Of a stretch of 64,000 nt of DNA, positions 10,761-21,215 are shown piece after piece. Source of the DNA: Rhinopithecus roxellana (Eukaryota > Chordata > Mammalia > Primates > Cercopithecidae); NCBI RefSeq assembly GCF_007565055.1, contig NC_044559.1, positions 98,044,759 through 98,108,758 of the forward strand, read 5' to 3'. A program made the translations under genes and the position numbers. How positions within the stretch are numbered: the stretch's first letter is position 1; each line of letters opens with the position of its first letter. The notes under the pieces are model-generated. The model ran no database searches. It was not told the DNA's origin and saw only the letters and a list, made by a program, of their open reading frames with translations.

Positions 10761-11807
10761 GGAGTTGCTTCCAATATGGCCAAATAGGAACAGCTCCAAT
10801 GTATAGCTCCCAGTGAGATCAACACAGAAGATGGGTGATTTCTGCATTTCCAACTGAGGTACCCGGTTCAGCTCATTGGGACTGGTTGGACAGTGGGTGT
10901 AGCCCACAGAGGGTGAGACAAAGCAGAGCAGGGAATCGCCTCACCCAGGAAGTGCAAGGGGTCAGGGGATTTCTCTTTCCTAACCAAGGAAAGCCGTGAG
11001 TGACTGTACCTGGAGGAATGGTACACTTCGGCCCAAATACTGCATTTTTCCCATGTTCTTCACAACCAGCAGACCAGGAGATTCCCTCCTGTGCCTGGCT
11101 CAGCGGGTCCCACACCCACAGAGACTTGCTTGCTGCCAGTGCAGCAGTCTGAGATCGACCTGGGACACCAGAGCTTGGTGGGGGTGGAGGTGGGGGCATC
11201 CACCATTGCTGAGGCTTGCATAGGCGGTTCTATGCTCACAGTGTGAATAAAGTGGCAGGGAAGCTCAAACTGGGTGGAGCCCACCACAGCTCAGCAAGGC
11301 CTACTGCCTCTCTAGATCCCACCTCTGGGGACAGTGTATATCTGAATGAAAGGCAGCAGGCAGCTTCTGCAGATTTAAACATCCCTGCCTGACAGCTATG
11401 AAGAGAGCAATAGTTCTCCCAGCAAAGTGTTTGAGCTCCAATAATGAACAGACTGCTTCTTCAAGGGGGTCCCTGACCACCATGTAGACTGACTGGGGGA
11501 CACCTCCCAGTAAGGGCCGACAGACACCTCACACAAGTGTGTGCCCCTCTGGGACAAAGCTTCCAGAGGAAGGCCAGGCAGCATTGTTTGCTGTTCTGCA
11601 CCCTCCACTGGTGATACCCAGGCAAACAGGGTCTGGAGTATATCTCCAGTGAATTCCAACAGACCTGCAGCCGAAGAGCCTGTCTGTTAGAAGGAAAACT
11701 AACAAACAGAAAGAAATAGCATCAACATCAACAAAAATGACAGCCACACCAAAACCCCACCTGTAGGTCACCAATATCAAAGACCAAAGGTAGATAAAAC
11801 CACAAAG
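10761..11807 (+). promoter_or_regulatory. L1 5'UTR (internal promoter region)
   Basis: Complete 5'UTR of L1-A, about 1 kb. In intact L1s this region carries an internal RNA polymerase II promoter and, on the other strand, an antisense promoter. Near the start the YY1-type site keeps the ATGGCC core but reads CCAATATGGCC instead of CCAAGATGGCC. Many CpGs of the young consensus have decayed to TG or CA. Residual activity cannot be judged from sequence. Confidence 0.75.
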
Positions 11808-12829
11808 ATGGGGAGAAACCAGAGCAGAAAGGCTGAAAATTCCAAAAACCAGAACATCTCTTCTCCTCCAAAGGAACACAACTCCTCACCAGCAAGGGAA
11901 CAAAACTGGACAGAGAATGAGTTTGATGAGTTGACATAATGAGGCTTCAGAAAGTGGGTAATAAGAAACTTCTCTGAGCTAAAGGAGCATGTTCTAACCC
12001 ATTGCAAAGAACCTAAAAACCTTGAAAAAAGTTAGACGAATGGCTAACTAGATAAATAGGGTAGAAAAGAGCTTAAATGACCTAATGGAGCTGAAAACCG
12101 TGGCACGAGAACTTCGTGACGCATGCACAAGCTTCGATAGCCAATTTGATCAAGTGGAAGAAGGGATATCAGTGACTAAAGATCAAATTAATGAAATAAA
12201 GTGAGAAGACAAGATTAGAGAAAAAGGAGTGAAAAGAAATGAACAAAGCCTCCAAGAAATATGGGACTATGTGAAAAGACCAAATCTATGTTTGATTGGT
12301 GTACCTCAAAGTGATGGGGAGAATGGAACCAAGTCAGCAAACACTCTTCAGGATATTATCCAGGAGAACTTCCCCAACCTAGCAAGGCAGGCCGTCATTC
12401 AAATTCAGGAAATACGGAGAACACCGCAAAGATACTCTTCAGAAGAGAAACCCCAAGACACATAACTGTCAGATTCACCAAGGTTGAAATGAAGGAAAAA
12501 ATATTAAGGGCAGCCAGAAAGAAAGGTCAGGTTACCCACAAAGGGAAGCCCATCAGACTAACAGCAGATCTCTTGGCAGAAACCCTACAAGCAAGAAGAG
12601 AGTGGGGGCCAATTTTCAACATTCTTAAAGAAAAGAATTTTAAACCCAGAATTTCATATCCAGCCAATCTAAGCTTCATAAGTGAAGGGAAATAAAATCC
12701 TTTACAGACAAGCAAAGGCTGAGAGATTTTGTCACCACCAGGCCTGCCTTACAAGAGCTCCTGAAGAAAGCACTAAACATGGAAAGGAACAACCGGTACC
12801 AGCCACTGCAAAAACATGCCAAATTATAA
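11808..12829 (+). pseudogene. L1 ORF1 relic of L1-A
   Basis: ORF1 starts with ATGGGGAGAAACCAG at 11,808 and reaches its canonical stop at 12,827-12,829, the normal span for a protein of about 338 residues. The frame is cut after about 43 codons by TAA near 11,937. Downstream, the RRM region (PNLCLIGVPQ) and C-terminal domain (FNILKEKNFKPRISYP) survive as separate open pieces. No functional chaperone could be made. Confidence 0.88.
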
Positions 12830-12892
12830 AGACCATTGATGCTAGGAAGAAACTGCATCAACTAACAAACAAAATAACCAGCTAACATCATA

Positions 12893-14389
12893 AAGACAGG
12901 ATCAAATTCACACATAACAATATTAAACTTAAATGTAAATGGGATAAATGCTCCAATTAAAAGACACAACTGGCAAATTGGATAAAGAATCAAGACTCAT
13001 CAGTGTGCTGTATTCAGGAGACCCACCTCATGTGCAGAGACACACATAGGCTCAAAATAAAGGGATGGAGGAAGATCTACCAAGAAAATGGAAAACAAAA
13101 CAATGCAGGGGTTGCAATACTAGTCTCTGATAAAACAGACCTTAAACAAACAAAGATCAAAAGAGACAAAGAAGGCCATTACATAATGGTAAAGGGATCG
13201 ATTCAACAAGAAGAGCTAACTCTCCTAAATATATATGCACCCAATACAGGAGCACCCAGATTCATAAAGCAAGTCCTTAGAGACCTACAAAGAGACTTAG
13301 AGTCCCACACAATGATAATGGGAGACTTTAACACCCCACTGTCAACAGTAGACAGATCAATGAGACAGAAAGTTAACAAGGGTATCCAGGAATTGAACTC
13401 AGCTTGGCACCAAGCAGACCTAATAGACATCTACAGAACTCTCCACCCCAAATCAACAGAATATACATTCTTCTCAGCGCCACATCGCACTTATTCCAAA
13501 ATTGACCACATAGTTGGAAGTAAAGCACTCCTCAGCAAATGTACAAGAACAGAAATTATCACAAACTGTGTCTCAGACCACAGTGCAATCAAACTAGAAC
13601 TCAGGATTAAGAAACTCACTCAAAACTGCTCAAATACATGGAAAATGAACAACCTGCTCCTGAATGACTACTGGATAAATAACGAAATGAAAGCAGAAAT
13701 AAAGACGTTCTTTGAAACCAATGAGAACAAAGACACAACATACCAGAATCTCTGGGACACATTTAAAGCAGTGTGTAGAGGGAAATTTATAGCACTAAAT
13801 GCCCACAAGAGAAAGCAGGAAAGATCTAAAATTGACACCCTAACATCACAATTAAAACAACCAGGGAGGCAAGAGCAAACACATTCAAAAGCTAGCAGAA
13901 GACAAGAAATAACTAAGATCAGAACAGAACTGAAGGAGATAGAGACACAAAAACCTTTCAAAAAATCAGTGAATCCAGTAGCTGGTTATTTGAAAAGATC
14001 AACAAAATTGATAGACCACTAGCAAGACTAATAAAGAAGAAAAGAGAGAAGAATCAAATAGGTGCAATAAAAAACGATAAAGGGGATATCACCACCGACC
14101 CCACAGAAATACAAACCACCATCAGAGAATACTATAAACACCTCTAGCAAATAAACCAGAAAACCTAAAAGAAATGGATAAATTCCTGTACACATACACC
14201 CTCCTAAGACTAAACCAGGAAGAAGTTGAATCCCTGAATAGACCAATAACAGGCTCTGAAATTGAGGCAATAATTAAGCCTACCAACCAAAAAAAGTCCA
14301 GGACCAGATGGATTCACAGCCAAATTCTACCAGAGGTACAAGAGGAGCTGGAACCATTCCTTCTGAAACTATTCCAATCAATAGAATAA
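12893..14389 (+). pseudogene. L1 ORF2 relic of L1-A, endonuclease domain
   Basis: The expected ATG at 12,893 reads AAG, and one base is missing in AAGACACAACTGGC near 12,965, so the first residues are out of frame. From 13,003 a 339-codon open stretch covers most of the endonuclease with its catalytic motifs: QETH (Glu), GDFNTPLS (Asp/Asn), YSKIDHI (Asp) and SDHSAI (Asp-His). The frame is lost after 14,022. The stretch ends at 14,389, where a second L1 was inserted in the linker before reverse transcriptase. Confidence 0.88.
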
Positions 14390-15495
14390 TACCACACATC
14401 TACAGCCATCTGATCTTTGACAAACCTGAGAGAAACAAGAAATGGGGAAAGGATTCCCTATTTAATAAATGGTGCTGGGAAAATTGGCTAGCCATAAGTA
14501 GAAAGCTGAAACTGGATCCTTTCCTTACCCCTTATACGAAGATTAATTCAAGATGGATTAGAGACTTAAATGTTAGACCTAATACCATAAAAACCCTAGA
14601 AGAAAATCTAGGTAGTACCATTCAGGACATAGGCATGGGTAAGGACTTCATGTCTAAAACACCAAAAGCAACGGCAGCAAAAGCAAAAATTGACAAATGG
14701 GATCTAATTAAACTAAAGAGCTTTTGCACAGCAAAAGAAACTACCATCAGAGTGAACAGGCAACCTACAGAATGGGAGAAAATTTTTGCAACCTACTCAT
14801 CTGACAAAGGGCTAATATCCAGAATCTACAAAGAACTCAAACAAATATACGAGAAAAAAACAAACAACCCCATCAAAAAGTGGGGAAAGGATATGAACAG
14901 ACATTTCTCAAAAGAAGATATTCATACAGCCAACAGACACATGAAAAAATGCTCATCATCACTCGCCATCAGAGAAATGCAAATCAAAACCACAATGAGA
15001 TACCATCTCACACCAGTTAGAATGGCAATCATTAAGAAGTCAGGAAACAACAGGTGTTGGAGAGGATGTGGAGAAATAGGAACACTTTTACACTGTTGGT
15101 GGGATTGTAAACTAGTTCAACCATTATGGAAAACAGTATGGCAATTCCTCAAGGATCTAGAACTAGATGTACCATATGACCCAGCCATCCCACTACTGGG
15201 TATATACCCAAAGGATTATAAATTATTCTACTACAAAGACACATGTACACGTATGTTTATTGCGGCACTATTCACAATAGCAAAGACTTGGAATCAACCC
15301 AAATGTCCATCTGTGACAGACTGGATTGAGAAAATGTGGCACATATACACCATGGAATACTATGCAGCCATAAAAAAAGATGAGTTTGCGTCCTTTGTAG
15401 GGACATGGATGCAGCTGGAAACCATCATTCTTAGCAAACTATCACAAGAAGAGAAAACCAAACACCGCATGTTCTCACTCATAGGTGGGAACTGA
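14390..15495 (+). pseudogene. L1 ORF2 C-terminal fragment of L1-B, open frame
   Basis: About 368 codons of ORF2 C-terminal region remain open and end at the canonical stop after MFSLIGGN. The Cys-rich motif CWRGCGEIGTLLHCWWDC keeps the C-X3-C-X7-H-X4-C spacing. The better-preserved frame suggests L1-B is younger than its host L1-A, in line with the nesting. It has no start, endonuclease or reverse transcriptase of its own. Confidence 0.85.
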
Positions 15496-15529
15496 ACAAT
15501 GAGATCACTTGGACTCGGGAAGGGGAACA

Positions 15530-15585
15530 TCACGCACAGGGGCCTATCATGGGGAGGGGGGAGGGGGGAGGAGGGAGGGCTTGCA
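15530..15585 (+). other. G-rich tract in the L1-B 3'UTR
   Basis: GGGGAGGGGGGAGGGGGGAG and following GGAGGG runs, at about 15,552-15,580, are the polypurine tract of the primate L1 3'UTR. It has several runs of three or more G and could form a G-quadruplex, as reported for young L1 3'UTRs. Confidence 0.75.
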
Positions 15586-15746
15586 TTGGGGAGTTATACA
15601 AGATATAAATGATGAATTGATGGGTGCTGACGAGTTGATGGGTGCAGCACACCAACATGGCATAAGTATACATATGTAACAAACCTGCACGTTATGCACA
15701 TGTACCCTAGAACTTAAAGTATAATAAAAAAAAAAAAAAAAAAAAA

Positions 15747-18041
15747 GAAAGAGGGAATCCTACCTAACTCATTTATGAGCCCAGCATCATACTGGTACCA
15801 AAGCCTGGCAGAGACACAACAAAAAAGGTGAATTTTAGGCCAATATCCCTGATGAACATCGATGCAAAAACCCTCCATAAAATACTGGCAAATGGAATCC
15901 AGCAGCACATCAAAAAATTTATCCACCACGATCAAGTTGACTTCATCCCTGGGATGCAAGGCTGGTTCAACATATGCAAATCAGTAAACATAATCCATCA
16001 TATAAACAGAACCAAAGACAAAAACCACATGATTATCTCAATAGATGCAGAAAAGGCCTTCAACATAATTCAACAGCCTTCCATGCTAAAAACTCTCAAT
16101 AAACTGGGTATTGATGGAATGTATTTCAAAACAGTAAGAGCTATTTATGACAAACCCACAGCCAATATCATACTGAATGGGCAAAAGCTGGAAGCATTCC
16201 CTTTTAAAACTGGCACAAGACAAGGATGCCCTCCCTCACCAATCCTATTCAACATAGTTTTGGAAGTTCTAGCCAGAGCAATCAGTCAAGACAAAGAAAT
16301 AAAGGGTATTCAATTAGGAAAAGAGGAAGTCAAATTGTCTCTCTTTGTAGATGACATGATTGTACATTTAGAAAACCCCATCGTCTAAGACCAAAATCTC
16401 CTTAAGCTGATAAGCAACTTCAGCAAAGTCTCAGGATACAAAATCAATGTGCCAAAATCACAAGCATTCCTACACACCAAGAACAGACAAACAGAGGCAA
16501 ATCATGAGTGAACTCCCATTCACAATTGCTACAAAGAGAATAAAATACCTAGGATTCCAGCTCACAAGGGATGTGAAGGACCTCTTCAAGGATACCTATA
16601 AACTACTGCTCAATGAAATAAAAGGGGATACAAACAAATGGAAGAACATTCCATGCTCATGGATAGAAAGAATCAATATTGTGAAAATGGCCATACTGCC
16701 CAAGGTAATTTATAGATTCAATGCTATCCCCATCAAGCTACCAATGACTTTTTTCACAGAATTGGAAAAAAACTACTTTAAAGTACATATAGAACCAAAA
16801 AAGAGCCTGCATTGCCAAGACAATCCTAAGCCAAAAGAACAAAGCTGGAGGCATCACACTACCTGACTTCAAACTATACTACAAGGCTACAGTCACCAAA
16901 ACAGCACAGTACTGGTGCCAAAACAGAGATATAGACCAATGGAACAGAACAGAGGGCTCAGAAATAATACCACACATCTACAACCATCTGATCTTTGACA
17001 AACCTGACAAAAACAAGCAATAGGGAAAGGATTCCCTACTTAATAAATGGTGCTGGGAAAACTGGCTAGCCATTTGTAGAAAGCTGAAACTGGATCCCTT
17101 CTTTACACCTTACACAAAAATTAACTCAAGATGGATTAAAGACTTAAATGTAAGTCCTAAAACCATAAAAAAACCCTAGGAGAAAATGTAGGCAATACCA
17201 TTCAGGACATAGGCATAGGCAAAGACTTCATGACTAACACACCAAAGCTATGGCAACAAAAGCCAAAATAGACAAATAAGATCTAATTAAAGAGCTTCTG
17301 CACAGCAAAAGAAATTATCATCAGAGTGAATAGGTAACCCACAGAATGGCAGAAAATTTTTGCAATCTATCCGTCTGACAAAGGTCTAATATCCAGAATC
17401 TACAAACAACTTAAACAAATTTACAAGAAAAAAACAACTCATCAAAAAGTGGGCAAAGGACATGAACAGACACTTCTCAAAAGAAGACATTTATGCAGCC
17501 AACAGACATGAAAAAATGCTCATCACTGGTTATCAGAGAAATGCAAATTGAAACCACAGTGAGATATCATCTCACACCAGTTAGAATGATGATCACTAAA
17601 ATGTCAGGAAGCAACAGTTGCTGGAGAGAATGTGGAGAAATAGGAACGCTTTTACACTGTCGGTGGGAGTGTAAATTAGTTCACCCATTGTGTAAGACAC
17701 TATGGCGATTCCTCAAGGATCTAAAACTAGAAATACCACCCGACCCAGTAATCCCATTACTGGGTATATACCGAAAGGATTATAAATCATGCTACTATAG
17801 AGACACATGCACACGTATGTTTACTGTGGCACTATTCACAATAGCAATGACTTGGAACTACCCCAAATGTCTATCAATAATAGACTGGATAAAGAAAATG
17901 TGGCACATATACATGATGGAATACTCTGCAGCCATAAAAAAGGATGAGTTCATGTCCTTTGCAGGGACATGGATGAAGCTGGAAACCATCATTCTCTGCA
18001 AACTATCACAAGGACAGAAAACCAAACACTGCATATTCTAA
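15747..18041 (+). pseudogene. L1 ORF2 relic of L1-A, reverse transcriptase and C-terminus
   Basis: ORF2 of L1-A resumes after L1-B. From 15,828 to 16,388 an open stretch carries the reverse-transcriptase motifs SIDAEKAF (motif A Asp), GTRQGCPPSP (motif B) and FVDDMIVH (motif C, where intact L1 has FADD). A C-to-A change gives TAA at 16,386-16,388. Later pieces (16,447-16,866; 17,493-18,041) hold the C-terminal region; the last ends early in a TAA, with the usual SLIGGN end missing. Confidence 0.87.
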
Positions 18042-18344
18042 AGCATAAGTTGGAGTTGAACGAGAACACATGGAGACAGAGAGGGGAATATCACACACCA
18101 GGGCCTGTTGGTGGGTGAGGAGTAGGGGAGGGATAGCATTAGGAGAAATACCTAATGTAAATGATGAGTTGATGGGTGCAGCAAACCAACATGGTACATG
18201 TATACCTATGTAACAAATCTGCATATTGTGTACATGTACCCTAGAACTTAAAATAATAAAAAAAAGAAAATGATGTTTTATTCACTTAGATTGGATATTA
18301 TGTATTAAAGCTGAAGAAATTTGTATACAATATACCCTGGAGCT

Positions 18345-18478
18345 TGTGAGAGCGAAGTTGGAGAGGGGGTGAGAAAAGATGGGTAGACAGATGATTGAGA
18401 GAGAAGGCGCCAGGGGATAAAACAGAGAGGGTGAGAAAGAGAGAGGAAAAAAGAAGAAAGGAAGAAAGAGAATGGGCA
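18345..18478 (+). repeat. Purine-rich (GA-rich) low-complexity tract
   Basis: The plus strand is dominated by G and A (AGAGAGGAAAAAAGAAGAAAG and similar). It lies between the L1-A tail and a CA repeat. Confidence 0.7.
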
Positions 18479-18520
18479 AATCACTAATAAGGAGAAGAAT
18501 CATGTTATATTCTGAGCCCA

Positions 18521-18524
18521 CAGA

Positions 18525-18557
<33 letters not shown>
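18521..18557 (+). repeat. (CA)n microsatellite
   Basis: An uninterrupted (CA)13 tract spans 18,532-18,557 with imperfect CA units before it. A run this long is likely polymorphic. Confidence 0.95.
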
Positions 18558-18799
18558 GAAAGATGCTCTCATGTCTGAGAGGTTTCAACTGTTGATGGAA
18601 GGCTTCCTCACTCATGCAGTTGGGATAACTGGTGGTTCTTCCCCTCCATTTCCTGGAAGCCAGACTTCACAAATAAGGCTAAGATCAAAGGAGCTCAAGC
18701 TTTCACCCTTTATACTTTGGTGGCTTAGAAATGAGTACAGTTTCCCCTACCATGTACCTCTCCCTATCATCAATCACTTTCTTTCAGGAATGATGGCAT

Positions 18800-18915
18800 T
18801 CTACTTCCTTCTAGAATATAAGCTCCTTAGGAGCAGGGTCATGTCATTTGCACCTCTGCATCCATACTGGTGCTAGCATACAGCAGGCTCTCCATGGACT
18901 TATTTAGTAATTTAT
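18800..18915 (+). repeat. L2 3'-end fragment
   Basis: CTAGAATATAAGCTCCTTAG, AGGGTCATGTCATTTGCACC and CTAGCATACAGCAGG align with the L2 3' end 'tagaatgtaagctccatgag..agcacctagcacagtgcctgg'. Confidence 0.6.
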
Positions 18916-19049
18916 TCTACAAAAGTTTAACATGACTACAATGTGCCTGCCTTCTTCTAAGCCCTGGGTGCAGGACTGTGAGCAGTCACCACCCTCATGC
19001 AGTGCCTGGTGCTACCTGTATCCTCTCTCCCTGACACAGAATCCATCTG

Positions 19050-19815
19050 GGCTTAAGGACATAATTACAACACTTCAAAAATAGATTTAAGAAGCTGTCC
19101 ACTACACACTCACTAGGATGGCTATAAGAAAAAAAGACAGATGATAACAAGCGGGGAAGATGTGGAAAAATTGGAACCCCCATACATCACTGTTGGGAAA
19201 GTCCAGTGGTACAGCCATTTTGGAAAGTAGTCTGACCGTTTTTCAAAAGGTTAAAGATAGAATTACCACATGACACAGCAATTCTACTCCTAGATATATA
19301 CCCAAGGAAAATGAAAACACATGTTCACAGAAAAACTTACACATGTATGTTCATAGCAGCATGAGTCCTAATAGCCAAAAATGAAAACAACCAAAATCTC
19401 CATTCATAGGTGAATGGATAAATAAAATGTGGTATACCTGTACAGTGGCATATTATACAAAAACAAAAAATGAACGAAGTAGCGATACATGCTACAGTAT
19501 GAATAAACTGTAAAAATATTATGCTAATGAAAAGAAGTTAGTCACACTGGACCACATATTGTATAATTTCTTTTATATGAAACTCCCAGAATAGGCAAAG
19601 CAAATGAGACAGAAAGAAAATTAGTGATTGCCTACACCTTGGGGTGAGTTGGGGGAATAGGGGGTGGTGATAGTTAAGGAGAATGGGACATCTTTCTAGG
19701 GTAATGAAAATGTTCTAAAATTGATTGTGGTGATGACTACACAAGTCTGTAAATACACTAAAAACATTTAATTGTATGAAATATATGCAAATACATCTCA
19801 ATAAAGTGTTTTAAT
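19050..19815 (+). mobile_element. L1M (mammalian-wide L1) 3' end
   Basis: Landmarks of old L1 3' ends appear in order: TAGGATGGCTATAAGAAAA, AATTACCACATGACACAGCA, ATATACCCAAGGAAAATGAA, AATAAAATGTGGTATACC, GTAATGAAAATGTTCTAAAA, GATTGTGGTGATG and the terminal CATCTCAATAAAGTG. The coding remnant is full of stops. Confidence 0.82.
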
Positions 19816-21084
19816 AATAGAAAAACTTGTTCATTGAATAAAACATTAGTCTTTGGTTTGGAAGTTGGGTGTTTGGAGTTAGCAGGAAAACTTCTACATG
19901 AAGTTTGACAATGATTTTGATAATCTAAAGCTCCTTTCAACACAACTCAATGGTGTAGCAAGAGAGTAATTCAATTCATCATTGATTTTTAACCCTTTTA
20001 AAAAACTGATAATTGGCATCCCATGACAATAAACTGTCTTTTTTTAATGGCAGAGGCATTAGAAAAAGTCACCAGCTCTTTTTTCAGTAGAAATACGATA
20101 TCCAAAGTTGCACAGCTGCAGCACATCAATAGACTGAATATTTTTGCTTCCCTGACAACTGTTAGCAACAATGAGTCAGACAGGAAACAGATAGCCCTGT
20201 CTTTCTGTCCAGCTGGAATACACTCATTAAATAATAGATGACAACAGAAGTAATGTTACCAATATTTCAGTATAAACCTTAAAGTAAAATAATAATTTAA
20301 AAATATGTAATGGATAAGCAATATGTATATTATAGAATAGTGTGTGGGGAGCAAATCTGTTTCCACAACAAAAATGCCAATGAAAACATAAGGTTTATCA
20401 TTTGCAGCATTCTAAAGTTAGTCCATTAGCTGGATTATTACACTCAAGATTAGACTAGCTTGGAAAGTAATTGGCCATTTATTTGTGTCCTGACCACAGG
20501 CAATCTGTCCTTCCTAGACGGTGGGAGAGGAAGAAGCTGTGGCCTGTGGCCTCAAGGGGTCTCAGTTCAGTGCCTGGTGTGGCTGCAGCTTTCCAGCCTG
20601 CTGGGAGGGATGGTGTTTCATACCCGGGCGCAGGTCAGCCTGAGGAACGCTGTGTGCCCTCACCACACACACTATCCCATTGCAGCAAACCCTTGTAATG
20701 TTTACTTTATAGTTTTGTTGATATGATCTCAACACCATTTCCATGTTTTATTCTGACAGGGCCTTGCCCTGGGTTCAGTGTCTGTGTCTGTTGATTTAGA
20801 CTTCCATGGTATGCAGAGATCACAAAACTCTCTTTTCTAAAGCTAAGGCTGGCTACAACACTAGGTAAACTGGCTCAAATAGCACTCTTTGTTTACATTC
20901 AAACTGGGTTTTTGAATGTCAACAAAGAAGTCCTCTTGGGTGGCAATGTTGCACATGTGGCATTATTTGTTCTCTACTCTTAGTTCTAAGGAATAAAATC
21001 TTGTCCTTGTCACAGGCCCATGCAAATAATAGCAGAGAGCCTTATTAGTAATGGAAGGTTAGGACTGATACACCTGGTTGAGAT
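19816..21084. other. Unique sequence, nothing firmly recognised
   Basis: No repeat, coding or RNA signature I can support. A locally GC-richer patch lies at about 20,510-20,660, with overlapping short open frames on both strands and no recognisable protein. Confidence 0.45.
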
Positions 21085-21215
21085 ACATTTTGATGCAGAT
21101 CAAAGTCCTCCCTGAGCACCCAGTCAGCAAGGGCAAGGCTTTCACCCTCTCTGTTCCTATAAAATGAAGGGATTAAATTAGGTGCTTTCTAAGGTCCTTG
21201 TTGCTTCTAAGGTAT
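21085..21215 (+). repeat. MIR-family fragment
   Basis: CACCCTCTCTGTTCCTATAA, AATGAAGGGATTAAATTAGG and TTTCTAAGGTCCTTGTTGC align with a MIR variant of the form 'cctcatctgtaaaatgag..ggactagatgatctctaaggtcc'. Confidence 0.6.

Larger units (their letters stand above)
14390..15746 (+). mobile_element. Nested 5'-truncated L1 (L1-B) inside L1-A
   Basis: From TAATACCACACATCTAC the sequence jumps to the ORF2 C-terminal region and runs through a full L1 3'UTR to a poly(A) tract at 15,723-15,746. Directly after the tail, AGAGGGAATCC..CTAACTCATTTATGAG resumes L1-A exactly where it broke off at 14,389. So this is a 1.36-kb L1 inside another. At most AGAA is shared at the edges, so a normal long target-site duplication is absent. 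Confidence 0.85.
10761..18263 (+). mobile_element. Full-length primate LINE-1 (L1-A), carrying a nested L1
   Basis: The 5' end GGAGTTGCTTCCAATATGGC matches the primate L1 5'UTR start; ORF1, ORF2, 3'UTR and a poly(A) tail near 18,256-18,265 follow. Without the nested L1 (14,390-15,746) the element is about 6.1 kb, the full length of a primate L1. Near-identical flanks AAGAAAATCAT (10,750-10,760) and AAGAAAATGAT (18,264-18,274) are the target-site duplication. Stops, frameshifts and a lost ORF2 start make it inactive. Confidence 0.92.

Noticed and set aside
13003..15495. Long L1 ORF2 frames (339 and 395 codons) as intact protein-coding genes
   Set aside because: Start codon lost, frameshifts, and a nested insertion; they are parts of dead L1 copies, with the C-terminal piece coming from a second element.
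18521..18557. Regular CA repeat and other simple repeats as CRISPR-like arrays
   Set aside because: There are no spaced palindromic repeats; this is vertebrate nuclear DNA and these are ordinary microsatellites.
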